Assembly: GCF_005924265.1 (NCBI RefSeq)
Contig: NZ_VCLB01000002.1
Coordinates: 1-64,000, forward strand
Direction: 5' to 3'
Source: Martelella lutilitoris
GTDB taxonomy: Bacteria; Pseudomonadota; Alphaproteobacteria; Rhizobiales; Rhizobiaceae
Length of the DNA stretch: 64,000 nt
Below are positions 9,313-18,341 of the stretch, piece by piece. Under the pieces are notes generated by a model, which worked only from the letters and a program-made list of their open reading frames with translations, did not search any database and was not told where the DNA came from. Both the position numbers and the translations under genes were made by a program. Position 1 is the first letter of the stretch. Every line of letters starts with the position of its first letter.

Positions 9313-10380
9313 TCAGAGCCGGATGCCGGTCTCGCGGTCGAAGATGTGGATGAGTTCGGGGGCGATCCGCATGTTCAGCGGCTCGCCGGGCGTCACGGCG
9401 GCGCGGTCGTTGATGACGACGGCGATCTCCGGGTCACTGGCGGTGAACAGGAAAGTCGTCGCGCCCGTCGCCTCGGCAATCCTGAGCGGCAGGCTGAACT
9501 GGGCTTCTTCCGCCGAAACCAGCTCGAGATGTTCAGGCCGTAAGCCCACGGTCACCTTGCGGCCGGCTTCCAGCTTGCCCGCATAGGGCAGAACGTCGCC
9601 GTCGCCGAGTTCTAGCTTCAGGCTGTGGCCATCCTCGCCCACAACTGCCGGCAGGAAATTCATCGCCGGAGAACCAATGAAGCCGGCGACAAACTGGTTC
9701 GCCGGGCTGTCATAGAGTTCGAGCGGCGCGCCTTGCTGCTCGATCCGGCCTTCCTTCATCAAAACGACGCGGTCGGCCATGGTCATGGCCTCGATCTGGT
9801 CATGGGTGACATAGACCGAGGTTGCGCCGAGGCGATCATGCAGCGTGCGGATTTCCTTGCGCATGTGAACGCGCAACGCCGCATCGAGGTTGGACAGCGG
9901 CTCGTCGAAGAGGAAGGCCTTCGGATCACGGATGATGGCGCGGCTCATGGCCACGCGCTGACGCTGACCGCCGGAGAGTTCGCGCGGATAGCGTTCCAGC
10001 AGGTTGGAAAGCCCCGTGGTCTCGGCCACTTCGCGGGCCTTCACCTGGGCATCCTTCTTCTTCATGCCGTGGGTGCGCAGGCTATATGTCAGGTTTTCCT
10101 CGACCGTCATATGCGGATAGAGCGCATAGGACTGGAACACCATGGCGATATCGCGCCGGCGCGGCGGCATGTCGTTCATCTTCTCGCCCGCGATCTTCAC
10201 CTCGCCGCCGGAGATCTTTTCCAGACCGGCCAGCGTGCGCAGCAAAGTGGACTTGCCGCAGCCGGACGGGCCGACAAGCGCGACGAACTCGCCCTTTTCG
10301 ATCGTGAGGTTGACGTTTTTGAGGGCGTGGTAGCGGCCGTAATACTTCTCGACCGCGTTGAATTCGATCTGGGTTGTCAT
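9313..10380 (-). CDS. Sugar ABC transporter ATPase (UgpC/MalK family)
   Basis: A 355-residue ATPase of the CUT1 class. Walker A is GPSGCGKST, the signature is LSGGQRQRVAMSRAI and Walker B is FLFDEPLSNLD. The ~120-residue C-terminal OB-fold regulatory domain typical of MalK/UgpC follows. I chose the ATG at 10380 (MTTQIEFNAVEK) because it overlaps the stop codon of the permease gene as ATGA; an upstream in-frame start would run deep into that gene. It energises import by the two permeases encoded just before it. UgpC-type ATPases can serve several CUT1 transporters. Confidence 0.93.
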   Translation of the reverse strand: MTTQIEFNAVEKYYGRYHALKNVNLTIEKGEFVALVGPSGCGKSTLLRTLAGLEKISGGEVKIAGEKMNDMPPRRRDIAMVFQSYALYPHMTVEENLTYSLRTHGMKKKDAQVKAREVAETTGLSNLLERYPRELSGGQRQRVAMSRAIIRDPKAFLFDEPLSNLDAALRVHMRKEIRTLHDRLGATSVYVTHDQIEAMTMADRVVLMKEGRIEQQGAPLELYDSPANQFVAGFIGSPAMNFLPAVVGEDGHSLKLELGDGDVLPYAGKLEAGRKVTVGLRPEHLELVSAEEAQFSLPLRIAEATGATTFLFTASDPEIAVVINDRAAVTPGEPLNMRIAPELIHIFDRETGIRL

Positions 10381-11204
10381 TTCAAAGCTCCCGAGGTCAG
10401 GCCGGAGACGATCTTGCGCTGCAGCAGCACGAAGGCAGCGAGGATGGGGGTGACGTAGATCGAGGCGTAGGCCATGATCCGGTTCCAATCGACCGAGTTC
10501 GGACCCATGAAGGTGGAGAGACCGACGCTTGCCGGCTGCAGCTCGACATCCTGGATCAGCGACTTGGAGTAGACGAATTCGCCAAAGGCCTGCATGAAGA
10601 TCAACAGCGCGCTGACGAGGATGCCGTTGCGGGCAAGCGGCAGCACGATGTGGATGAAGGCGCCGAAGCGGGAATTGCCGTCAACGAGGGCTGCCTCTTC
10701 CAGCTCTGCCGGCACGTTCATGAAGGTGGCGCGCACCAACACGACGAAGAACGGCATGGCCTTGGCGGTGATCGCCACGATGACGGCGATGCGCGGATAG
10801 TCGAGCAGGCCGATCTGCGAGAAACCGACAAAGATCGGCGTGACCATCAGGGATGCCGGCAGGACCTGCAGCATCAGCACCAGGAACAGGCCGACATCGA
10901 CCCACACACTGCGGTAGCGGGCCAGGACATAGGCGCAGCCCGAGCCGAGTGTGGCGATGAACAGGACGGCGCAGCTTGCGATGATCAACGAGTTCTTCAG
11001 ATAGGTCGCCATATGACGCTCGACCCAGACGCCGGAAAAGACGTCCCATTGCGGGTTCGGCGGTACGAAGCTCGGCGGTGCGGCAAACATCGCCGTGCTG
11101 GTTTTCAGCGCGGTCACATACATCCAGTAGAGCGGGAAGAGATAGATGGCTGCCAGGACCAGACCGCAGGCGATCAGCAGCGTGTTTCGGGTTGTCGGGG
11201 TCAT
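10377..11204 (-). CDS. Sugar ABC transporter permease (MalG type)
   Basis: A 275-residue inner-membrane protein with six predicted membrane spans. The cytoplasmic EAA loop reads EEAALVDGNSRFGAFIHIVLP, the form that contacts the ATPase. It pairs with the MalF-type permease encoded immediately before it; the genes overlap by four bases (ATGA) on both sides, so translation is probably coupled. The context (GH31 alpha-xylosidase, LacI regulator) points to import of an alpha-xyloside or related oligosaccharide. Confidence 0.92.
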   Translation of the reverse strand: MTPTTRNTLLIACGLVLAAIYLFPLYWMYVTALKTSTAMFAAPPSFVPPNPQWDVFSGVWVERHMATYLKNSLIIASCAVLFIATLGSGCAYVLARYRSVWVDVGLFLVLMLQVLPASLMVTPIFVGFSQIGLLDYPRIAVIVAITAKAMPFFVVLVRATFMNVPAELEEAALVDGNSRFGAFIHIVLPLARNGILVSALLIFMQAFGEFVYSKSLIQDVELQPASVGLSTFMGPNSVDWNRIMAYASIYVTPILAAFVLLQRKIVSGLTSGALK

Positions 11205-12103
11205 CCGCGCACCTCATGGCGGGTCGAGCGCACATAGAAGACGGCCGCGATGATGACGAGTGTGATCATCAGCACCGAAACGGTCGCGCCGCGTGCGAAA
11301 TCGTATTCACGGAAGGAAAGCTGCCAGGCCCAGTACTGGGCGACGTTCGACGAATTGTTCGGACCGCCATCGGTGATCGCGGCAAACAGGTCGAACTGCT
11401 GCAGGGTGAAGATCAGGCCGAGCGACAGGAGCGCGCCGATCGTCGGGCGCATCATCGGAAGGGTGATCGTGTGGAAGCGACGGAATGCGTTGGCGCCGTC
11501 AAGGCTTGCGGCTTCATAGAGATCCTTCGGGATGGCGGCGAGGCCGACCGAAAGCAGGATCATGTTGAAGGCGGTGCCGAACCAGATATTGGTGATGATC
11601 ACGCTCCAGAGCGCAAAGTCCGGGGACGAGCGCCAGAAGATCGGGTCGTCAATGACGCCGATCGACTGCAGGAAGAAGTTGATCACGCCGAAATCGCCGG
11701 CCAGAAGCCAGTTCCAGATCGCGCCGGTGACAAGGCCGGGCATGACCCAGGAGACCAGAAACAGGCCGCGCAGATAGGTCGAACCCGGAAACTGCATATT
11801 GAAGAACAGCGCCAGGAAGAAGCCGAAGAGGAACTGTCCTCCAAGCGAGCAGAGCACGAAGATCAGCGTGTTGCCGAAGATCGGCCAGGCCTGCGGATCG
11901 GTCAGCACTGCGATGTAGTTGTCGAGGCCGACGAAGGGACGAAAGAAGGTGCCGAGACTGAAGATGTCCACTTCCTGAAAGCTCATGATCACGTTGTAGA
12001 CCAGAGCCGAACCGGAAATCGCGATCAGAAAGATGAGCGGAATGCCCACCAGTATCAGATCGAAACCGCGTCCGTCCCAGAGCGTTGAGAGCGCCTTGCG
12101 CAT
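11201..12103 (-). CDS. Sugar ABC transporter permease (MalF/UgpA type)
   Basis: A 300-residue inner-membrane permease with about six spans. The EAA loop is visible as YEAASLDGANAFRRFHTITLP. The ATG at 12103 follows a GGGAG Shine-Dalgarno. It is the second gene of the leftward operon after the binding protein, and forms the heterodimeric channel with the MalG-type subunit. The 116-base gap to the upstream binding-protein gene contains a stem-loop. Confidence 0.92.
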   Translation of the reverse strand: MRKALSTLWDGRGFDLILVGIPLIFLIAISGSALVYNVIMSFQEVDIFSLGTFFRPFVGLDNYIAVLTDPQAWPIFGNTLIFVLCSLGGQFLFGFFLALFFNMQFPGSTYLRGLFLVSWVMPGLVTGAIWNWLLAGDFGVINFFLQSIGVIDDPIFWRSSPDFALWSVIITNIWFGTAFNMILLSVGLAAIPKDLYEAASLDGANAFRRFHTITLPMMRPTIGALLSLGLIFTLQQFDLFAAITDGGPNNSSNVAQYWAWQLSFREYDFARGATVSVLMITLVIIAAVFYVRSTRHEVRG

Positions 12104-12166
12104 TGTTGAAGCTCCCTTGGGCGATTAAACGGATGAAAACCGGGATATCAGGCAAGCCCTCCCCGT

Positions 12167-12189
12167 CCACGCCCTCTATGGGGGCGTGG
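12167..12189 (-). other. Intercistronic stem-loop after the sugar-binding protein gene
   Basis: An 8-bp stem (CCACGCCC / GGGCGTGG) with a 7-nt loop lies between the binding-protein and first permease genes. Such stems often protect the 3' end of the binding-protein message, so that it outnumbers the membrane components. Confidence 0.5.
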
Positions 12190-12219
12190 CGGTAAATCCC
12201 GGCTTTCAGGAAAAGCAGA

Positions 12220-13449
12220 TTACTTTCCGGTGATCTTGTCGATCTGCGCCTGAGCCTGGTCAAGCGCCTGCTGCGGCGTCTGCGAGCCGGCGAGTGCCGA
12301 TTGCAGGGCCGTCTGGATGGCCTTGGAGATCTTCGGCCATTGCGGGTGCGGGCCGCGCGGCTGGGAGTACTGCATCTGCTCCAGGAAGACATGCAGCGCT
12401 TCGTCCTTGGCCTCGTTGCCGGTCGGCGGGATCTCGATATCGTTGCGGGCCGGGATCTGGCCGAAGCGTTCGAACAGATCCTTGTCCTGCTCGGCGAAGA
12501 ACTCAAGCGCCTTGAAGGCTTCTTCCGGGTGCTTGGTGGAGGAGAAGATCACCCAGTTATAGTCGCCCATGGCGGACGAACGCGGGGAGCCTTCGGCAGG
12601 CGTCGGCAGAAGCGTAACGCCCCAGTCGAACTCGGCCTCATCGGCCATGCGGTTGATCTCCCAGGGGCCGGAGATCGCCATGGCGGCATTGCCGGCGTTG
12701 AAGGTTGCCGTCGATGCCCACTGCGTACGCGACACCGTATCAGGCGAAGCAAGGCCTTCGTCCAGCAGCGTCTTGAAGAAGGTCAGCGCTTCGACGCCGC
12801 CCTCGGAATTGATGTTGTCGTAGCTGCCGCCGGCCATCTGCACGAAAGGCAGGAACTGGAAGGTCCCTTCTTCGGAAGCCTTGGCCGAGAACGCTACGCC
12901 GTAAACATCATTTTCCGGATCGTTCAGGATCCGGGCATCCTCGATCAGTTCGTCCCAGGTCTTCGGCGGCTCTTCGATGCCGGCTTCCTCGAACATGTCC
13001 TTGTTGTAGTAAAGGGCGATCGTGTTGGTCGCCTTCGGTACGCCGTAGATGCGACCGTCCCAGGTGGCCGACGCCATCGGGCCTTCGAAATACTCATCGA
13101 CATTGATGACATCGGACTGTTCGATCATGTCCGTCAGGTCCAACAGGGCGCCGTTGGCGGCCAGCATGGCCGTGTCGGGATTGTCGACGGCGAAGACGTC
13201 CGGCGCGCGACCGACCGAATAGGCGCGCATCGCCTCGCTCATCAGGTCGGCGAAGTTGACCTCGCGGTAGACGACGTCGATATTGGGTTCGCTTTCGTCA
13301 AATTCGCGAGCGAGATCCGGCGTCGGCTGGCCGGTCTTGTCGACGGTCCAGATATTCAGCGTAACCGGCTCCTGCGCAAGCGTCGGAACAGCCGTTCCAA
13401 GGCTCAGGGCAGCAGCGGATACACACAGCATGAGTTTGGCGCGATTCAT
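12220..13449 (-). CDS. Periplasmic sugar-binding protein of a CUT1 ABC transporter
   Basis: A 409-residue extracellular solute-binding protein, family 1. The start at 13449 is favoured by a strong Shine-Dalgarno (GGGAGGTAACT) and gives a clean signal peptide ([18 protein letters not shown]...TLAQ). The mature part shows MalE/UgpB-like features ([39 protein letters not shown]). It is the first gene of the operon whose products also include two permeases, the ATPase and the GH31 enzyme. It is probably repressed by the divergent LacI protein through the palindrome at 13602-13615. The ligand is inferred to be an alpha-xylosyl oligosaccharide. Confidence 0.92.
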   Translation of the reverse strand: MNRAKLMLCVSAAALSLGTAVPTLAQEPVTLNIWTVDKTGQPTPDLAREFDESEPNIDVVYREVNFADLMSEAMRAYSVGRAPDVFAVDNPDTAMLAANGALLDLTDMIEQSDVINVDEYFEGPMASATWDGRIYGVPKATNTIALYYNKDMFEEAGIEEPPKTWDELIEDARILNDPENDVYGVAFSAKASEEGTFQFLPFVQMAGGSYDNINSEGGVEALTFFKTLLDEGLASPDTVSRTQWASTATFNAGNAAMAISGPWEINRMADEAEFDWGVTLLPTPAEGSPRSSAMGDYNWVIFSSTKHPEEAFKALEFFAEQDKDLFERFGQIPARNDIEIPPTGNEAKDEALHVFLEQMQYSQPRGPHPQWPKISKAIQTALQSALAGSQTPQQALDQAQAQIDKITGK

Positions 13450-13565
13450 AGTTACCTCCCGTATAGGTTTTCCGGCCGTTCCCGGCCGGCTTCGACGGAT
13501 TTCGTTTTCTGGCGATCGGGAATGGTCCGATCCAGTTCCCGCAAGCGCGGACCCTTTCACGGTCA

Positions 13566-13595
13566 TTGACTTTTCAGTCCCGAAATCGCTAAAAC
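13566..13595 (+). promoter_or_regulatory. Candidate promoter of the LacI-family gene
   Basis: A -35-like TTGACT (13566-13571) and a -10-like TAAAAC (13590-13595) are 18 bp apart. The operator palindrome begins seven bases further on, which would fit autorepression. Confidence 0.4.
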
Positions 13596-13601
13596 ACGCT
13601 C

Positions 13602-13615
13602 CGTAAACGTTTACG
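13602..13615. promoter_or_regulatory. LacI-family operator (perfect 14-bp palindrome)
   Basis: CGTAAACGTTTACG is a perfect palindrome with the central CG expected of LacI-family sites. It lies between the divergent binding-protein and regulator genes, so one site could control both. A second, weaker inverted repeat (GAGGT-ACGA-ACCTC) lies at 13648-13661 in the regulator's leader. Confidence 0.75.
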
Positions 13616-13676
13616 ACAATAGACACGGACCGGTTCTGCTGTCAATAGAGGTACGAACCTCAAAATTGGAGAAACC

Positions 13677-14735
13677 ATGACGGGCATCCGCCAGCTCGCT
13701 GATCACCTGCAACTTTCGATTGGTACGGTGTCGCGTGCGCTGAACGGCAAGGCGGACGTGAATGCGCAGACGCGCGAGCGGGTTTTGAAGGCGGCGATGG
13801 AGCTCGGCTATGTGCCCAACCAGTCTGGCCGCAGCCTCAGGAAGGGGACAACGAGCACGGTCGGTCTGATCCTGACGCAAGGCAACAGCCTTGGCGAAAA
13901 CAATGACAACTTCTTTTTTGGCGTGATTCATGGGCTGCAGACCGCATTGAAGAAACACAAGCTCGATCTTGTGCTTCTTCTGTGTTCGCGCGACGAGGAT
14001 CCCGACAGTTTTCTCCAGCGCATGGTGGCGCAACGCATCGTTGACGCGGTGATCCTGACGGCGACCCGTACGCACGATGAACGCTTCGATATTCTGCGAC
14101 GCGCGAACATGCCGTTCGTGACGCTCGGACGCAGTGAAAGCCTCGGCGACGCCTCCTGGATCGACCTTGATTTCGAGGGGATCGCCCGCAGTTCGGTGAC
14201 CCGGCTTTTCGGCCGAGGGCACCGGCGCATCGCCGTGGCCGTGCCGAATGTGGATGCCAATCTCGGCCCGCTATTCCTCGAAGGCTACCGGCAGGGACTT
14301 GCCGATTGCGGCCTGCCCTTCGACGAAAACATCGTCTTTCATGCCGAGACCAGCGAGGAGGGCGGCTATGATGTCGCCGAAAAGGTGCTGGCGACCGAGG
14401 ATCGACCGACCGCGATCCTTCTGATTGCCGAACTGATGTCGGTCGGCCTTTATCGCCGCCTGGGCGAGGCGGGGCTGACGCCCGGCCGCGACCTTGCCGT
14501 GATCGCCGAGCGCGAAAGCCCGGTGGGCCGCTTTCTGCTGCCGCGACTGACCTGTTTCCGCCTCGATCTCGATGCGCTGGGACGCATGCTCGGCGAAATG
14601 CTCCTTTCCAACCTGCCGACCTTTGCCGAGAACTACAAGGACGTGCCAAAGGGCAAGATCTGGCCACTGGAACTGGTCGAAGGCGAAAGCGATCCGCCGC
14701 TGGAGATGAAAGAAACGCTTCTGTCTGACGGTTGA
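13677..14735 (+). CDS. LacI-family transcriptional repressor of the alpha-xyloside operon
   Basis: 352 residues. The N-terminal LacI helix-turn-helix reads IRQLADHLQLSIGTVSRALNG, followed by the hinge region (YVPNQSGRSLRKG). A periplasmic-binding-protein-like effector domain fills the rest. The ATG at 13677 has a GGAG Shine-Dalgarno. It is transcribed away from the sugar ABC/GH31 operon and probably represses both directions via the palindrome in the shared intergenic region. The inducer would be the imported sugar or its hydrolysis product. Confidence 0.93.
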   Translation: MTGIRQLADHLQLSIGTVSRALNGKADVNAQTRERVLKAAMELGYVPNQSGRSLRKGTTSTVGLILTQGNSLGENNDNFFFGVIHGLQTALKKHKLDLVLLLCSRDEDPDSFLQRMVAQRIVDAVILTATRTHDERFDILRRANMPFVTLGRSESLGDASWIDLDFEGIARSSVTRLFGRGHRRIAVAVPNVDANLGPLFLEGYRQGLADCGLPFDENIVFHAETSEEGGYDVAEKVLATEDRPTAILLIAELMSVGLYRRLGEAGLTPGRDLAVIAERESPVGRFLLPRLTCFRLDLDALGRMLGEMLLSNLPTFAENYKDVPKGKIWPLELVEGESDPPLEMKETLLSDG

Positions 14736-14841
14736 TTTCATTGTCGTTCGTGACGACAGGGGGGCGGCGAGAGATCATCGAGCTCAAGGGCGGTGAGACG
14801 CCCGCCGAAGAGGCCGTTACCAACTTTGTTCGCGACTGAAC

Positions 14842-15759
14842 TCAGTCCGTCCTCGTCAGCGCCGTATAAAGCTCCGGCCGCCGGTGCAGGCGGAAGTTGA
14901 AGATGTTCTCGCGGATTTCCTTGCAGCGGTCGAGGTCGCAGTCATAGGTGATCAGCTCGTCGGACAGCGAGCCGGCCATGGCGACGATCTCGCCGGTGGG
15001 GGCGACGATGCAGCTCTGGCCGATCAGGTCGCAGCCTTCCTCCTTGCCCGCCTTGGCGATGCCGACGACCCACATGCCGTTCTGGTAGGCGCCGGCCTGC
15101 AGGCTGAGGTGATTGTGGAAATTCTGCAGGTGGTCATGCTCGGGGGCAAGCGGGTAGTGCACCGGCGTGTTGTAGCCGATCAGCACCATTTCCGCCCCGC
15201 GCAGCGCCAGTTCGCGGTAAGTCTCCGGCCAGCGGCGGTCGTTGCAGATCGCCTGGCCGAAGATGCCGCCGAAGGCCTCTGCCGTTGAAAACGGCTCGGG
15301 TCCCGGCTCGAAATAGCGTTTTTCCAGATGCTGGAACGGCCGCCAGGGTTCGTGTTCGGGGTGGCCGGGCAGGTGGATCTTGCGGTAGCGGTGCACGATC
15401 TCGCCGGTCTTTTCGACGATGATCGTCGTATTGTAGCGATGGGTGACGCCGTCGATCTCGGTCAGTTCGCCATAGCCGAGCGAAAAGCCGATCTTCAGTT
15501 CTTTCGCGCGGGCAAAAAGCGGCGCAACATCGTCATTTGGCATGGATTTTTCGAAGAAGGCATCGACTTCGGCCTGATCTTCCATGAACCAGCGCGGAAA
15601 AAAGGTCGTCAGCGCCAGTTCCGGAAAGGCAACGACATCGCACTGCCGGCTTGCAGCCTTTTCCATCAGCGCGATCATGCGCTCGACGACGCTGGCGCGG
15701 GTTTCCGAACGGGCGATCGGGCCGAGCTGGGCCGCGCCGACAACAACATATCTTGCCAT
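14842..15759 (-). CDS. N-carbamoyl-D-amino acid hydrolase (nitrilase superfamily)
   Basis: A 305-residue carbon-nitrogen hydrolase, close in length and motifs to Agrobacterium DCase (304 aa). It cleaves N-carbamoyl-D-amino acids to the amino acid, CO2 and NH3. The Glu-Lys-Cys triad falls exactly at the DCase positions: Glu47 (FPELAL), Lys127 (RYRKIHLPGH) and Cys172 (ICNDRRWPET). The C-terminal SCIVAPTGEI segment is also conserved. Its ATG overlaps the stop codon of the M20 carbamoylase gene (TGATG), so it is the third gene of a tight leftward operon with the ammonia-lyase and the M20 enzyme. D-selectivity is inferred from similarity, not shown. Confidence 0.88.
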   Translation of the reverse strand: MARYVVVGAAQLGPIARSETRASVVERMIALMEKAASRQCDVVAFPELALTTFFPRWFMEDQAEVDAFFEKSMPNDDVAPLFARAKELKIGFSLGYGELTEIDGVTHRYNTTIIVEKTGEIVHRYRKIHLPGHPEHEPWRPFQHLEKRYFEPGPEPFSTAEAFGGIFGQAICNDRRWPETYRELALRGAEMVLIGYNTPVHYPLAPEHDHLQNFHNHLSLQAGAYQNGMWVVGIAKAGKEEGCDLIGQSCIVAPTGEIVAMAGSLSDELITYDCDLDRCKEIRENIFNFRLHRRPELYTALTRTD

Positions 15760-17009
15760 CAGGCATTTTCTCCATTGGTTGGCATGGCCTTGTGAAGCGC
15801 TGCCTGCAGCAGCACGTTCGCGCCATTCTCGAGATCTGCCGGGGCCGTGAATTCCGTGACGTTGTGGCTGATGCCGTTGACGCTCGGAACGAACACCATG
15901 GCCGCCGGCGCAAGGCTCGCGATGATCTGGGCATCATGGCCGGCGCCGGAAAACATCCGCCGGGTCGAAAGGCCAAGGCCGAGGGCCGTCTGCTCCACGC
16001 AGTCGACAAGCGCCGGCGCAAAATCGGTCGGGGGAAAATCGGCAAGCGTGCGGGCGGTGATCTCGACGTCCTCCTTCAGCGCCACATCGCTGACAAGGCT
16101 GGCGAGCGACGCCCGGGCCCTTGCCAGGGTTTCGGCATCGGGATGGCGCAGGTCGACGGTGATCACGGCCTTTTCGGCAACGACATTGACGAGGTTGGGG
16201 GCAAGATTGATGGCGCCGACCGTGCCGACCATCTCGCCGCCGATCTCGCGCACCAGGTCGCCGACGCCGGCGGCAATGCGGGCCGCGGCAAGGCCCGCAT
16301 CTCGGCGCAGGCGTATCGGCGTGGTCCCGGCATGGGCCGAGCGGCCGGCAATGGTGATCTCGGTCCAGCATATGCCCTGCACGCCGCGCACAACGCCAAT
16401 CTGCAGGCCTTCGTCCTCAAGCACCGGACCCTGCTCGATATGCAGTTCGAAATAGGCGGCGATATCCTTCGGCCCGGCGTCTTTTCCGGCATAGCCGATC
16501 GCCGCGAGCTCGTCGCCAAGCCGTTTGCCATCGATGCTGACGATATCGAGCGCTTCTTCCAGCGACATATCGCCGGCAAAGACGACGCTGCCGAGCATGT
16601 CCGGCTGAAAACGCGCGCCCTCCTCATTGGTGAAGGCGGCCACCACGACCGTGTGTTCGGTCTCGATCCCGGCGTCATTCAGCGTGGCGACGACTTCGAG
16701 GCCGGCCAGAACGCCGAGCGCGCCATCGTAAAGTCCGCCGGTCGCAACCGTATCGATATGCGAGCCGAGCATGACGACCGGGCCGTCGGTGCGTCCCTTG
16801 CGGGTGCCGAAAATATTGCCGATCGGGTCAATACTCACCTCAAGGCCGAGCGCCTTCATTTCGCTGACCAGATGATCGCGGCCGCGTTTTTCATCCGCCG
16901 TCAGCGCCAGACGCGACACGCCACCGCCTTCAAGCGCGCCGATCGCGCCGAGCTTTTCGAGGCGGGTGACAAGGCGGGCGCCATTGATGCGCAGGTCATT
17001 GACCATCAT
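15759..17009 (-). CDS. M20-family N-carbamoyl-L-amino acid hydrolase / allantoate amidohydrolase type amidase
   Basis: 416 residues, the hydantoinase/carbamoylase branch of the M20 metallopeptidases. It hydrolyses ureido groups such as N-carbamoyl-L-amino acids, beta-ureidopropionate or allantoate. Dinuclear-metal motifs are visible: GSHIDTVATGGLYDGALG (His and Asp), FTNEEGARF (Glu) and ELHIEQGPVLE. The last residues include a conserved GAGHDAQ metal/substrate segment. The ATG at 17009 overlaps the ammonia-lyase stop codon (ATGA). The combination with an ammonia-lyase and a D-type carbamoylase suggests a ureido amino acid substrate. Exact substrate and stereochemistry are not determinable here. 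Confidence 0.88.
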   Translation of the reverse strand: MMVNDLRINGARLVTRLEKLGAIGALEGGGVSRLALTADEKRGRDHLVSEMKALGLEVSIDPIGNIFGTRKGRTDGPVVMLGSHIDTVATGGLYDGALGVLAGLEVVATLNDAGIETEHTVVVAAFTNEEGARFQPDMLGSVVFAGDMSLEEALDIVSIDGKRLGDELAAIGYAGKDAGPKDIAAYFELHIEQGPVLEDEGLQIGVVRGVQGICWTEITIAGRSAHAGTTPIRLRRDAGLAAARIAAGVGDLVREIGGEMVGTVGAINLAPNLVNVVAEKAVITVDLRHPDAETLARARASLASLVSDVALKEDVEITARTLADFPPTDFAPALVDCVEQTALGLGLSTRRMFSGAGHDAQIIASLAPAAMVFVPSVNGISHNVTEFTAPADLENGANVLLQAALHKAMPTNGENA

Positions 17010-18226
17010 CGGGCCTGCTCCACGTCGCTTGCGGGACGGCCGACGATTTCTTCGTAAAGCGCGGGATCGGTGTCGCCCTCGCTGCCGAAGCAGAGGATGA
17101 CGGAGTCGGGGCTTAGCCCGAGCGTTTCTTTCCAGTCTGGTCGGGCGGCGGCGCAGAGGAAGCCGGAAAGCCCGGCAACGCCGCTTTCGCCGCTGGCAAG
17201 CGGTTTGCCGGCGTCGCCGGAGGCGAGAAGCCGCATGGTTTCGGCCGCAGCCTCGTCCTCGATCTCGATGAAATTCGAGACGCCTGCCTCAAGGATCGGC
17301 CAGGCGATGATCGATGGCTCGCCGCAGGCAAGGCCGGCCATAATGGTGTCCAGCGCGCCGCCGACCACGGTGGGCTTGCCGGCCGCGGCACTTTCGAGAA
17401 GACAGGCTGCGTTTTCCGGCTCGACGACGATGACGCGGGGCGCATCGGCGCCAAAGGTCTCCCAGAAATGCGCGGTGACGGCGGCTGCCAGCCCGCCGAC
17501 GCCGCCCTGAATGAAGATATGGGTCGGCGGCTTGCGGTCCATCTGGCGGATCGCCTCCTCTGCCATCACGCTATAGCCCTGCATCACATTGCGGGGGATA
17601 TCCGTATAGCCCGGATAGGAGGTATCGGAGACCACGAACCAGCCGTTTGCGTTGGCCTGGCGGGCTGCCTCGCGAATGCTGTCGTCGTAATTGCCTTTTG
17701 CGCGCACGACTTGTGCGCCGTAATGGGCGATCGCATCCTCGCGCGCCCTGGAAACGGTCTCGTGGATGAAGATCACCGCCTGGCAGCCAAAAAGGCTCGC
17801 GCCCCAGGCGACAGACCGCCCGTGATTGCCGTCGGTGGCGCAGGTGACGGTGATGCCGGACACGATGTCTGCATAGTCGCCATCGAGCAGGGCGGCGATC
17901 TCAACGGGCTTGCCCGTCTTCTCGGTAATCCTGGCCTCCAGCAAACGGAAAACCGCATAGGCCCCGCCAAGCGCCTTGAACGAGCCGAGGCCAAAGCGCC
18001 CGGCCTCGTGCTTGAAATGGATCGCGCCGACGCCAGTCTTTGCGGCAAGCGGCGCGAGCGCGACAAGCGGCGTCTCGGCATAGCCGGACCAGGCGGTCAC
18101 GGTCTCAAAGGCGTGCTTTCCGGCAGCAAGGCTGAGTATTTCCTTGAACGCAGCAGGGTAGGGGCCTTTGCCCTGAGGGCGGCCGGAAACAAGGCGTATC
18201 CGGAAGGCGGAGAAGTCTTTGGTCAT
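17006..18226 (-). CDS. dpaL: Diaminopropionate ammonia-lyase (PLP enzyme, DpaL/YgeX type)
   Basis: A 406-residue fold-type II PLP enzyme. Enzymes of this family convert 2,3-diaminopropionate (both D and L forms in the E. coli enzyme) to pyruvate and two ammonia. The PLP-binding Lys84 sits in GSFKALGGAYAV. The ATDGNHGRSVAWGA segment binds the PLP phosphate or substrate as in threonine dehydratases, and a glycine-rich GGVGGL loop follows. It is the first gene of the leftward operon; two carbamoylases follow with overlapping start/stop codons. E. coli has a similar neighbourhood (ygeX-ygeY-hyuA). A related aminoacrylate-forming lyase is the main alternative. Confidence 0.87.
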   Translation of the reverse strand: MTKDFSAFRIRLVSGRPQGKGPYPAAFKEILSLAAGKHAFETVTAWSGYAETPLVALAPLAAKTGVGAIHFKHEAGRFGLGSFKALGGAYAVFRLLEARITEKTGKPVEIAALLDGDYADIVSGITVTCATDGNHGRSVAWGASLFGCQAVIFIHETVSRAREDAIAHYGAQVVRAKGNYDDSIREAARQANANGWFVVSDTSYPGYTDIPRNVMQGYSVMAEEAIRQMDRKPPTHIFIQGGVGGLAAAVTAHFWETFGADAPRVIVVEPENAACLLESAAAGKPTVVGGALDTIMAGLACGEPSIIAWPILEAGVSNFIEIEDEAAAETMRLLASGDAGKPLASGESGVAGLSGFLCAAARPDWKETLGLSPDSVILCFGSEGDTDPALYEEIVGRPASDVEQAR

Positions 18227-18296
18227 TGCGGAAACATTCCAAAAATCACGAAACTATGCGAAGGATAGCTCCGGCGATTGATCAGTCAACAAAAAA

Positions 18297-18310
18297 TGAA
18301 AATATTTTTT
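18297..18310. promoter_or_regulatory. Candidate RpiR operator, site A (GAAAA-N4-TTTTC)
   Basis: GAAAA-TATT-TTTTC lies between the divergent dpaL and rpiR genes. The same spacing recurs exactly at 25660-25673 and with one mismatch at 19252 and 19282, so it is probably the shared operator of the local RpiR regulators. Confidence 0.55.
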
Positions 18311-18341
18311 CGTAAATTAAATATCATGAAAAGAGCGGGCC

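Noticed and set aside
14750-14839. A short frame encoding a peptide-like tail (EIIELKGGETPAEEAVTNFVRD) between the LacI and carbamoylase genes
   Set aside because: It looks like the C-terminus of a lost protein, but it is only ~25-29 codons with no Shine-Dalgarno or identifiable family, so I could not support it as a gene or named remnant.
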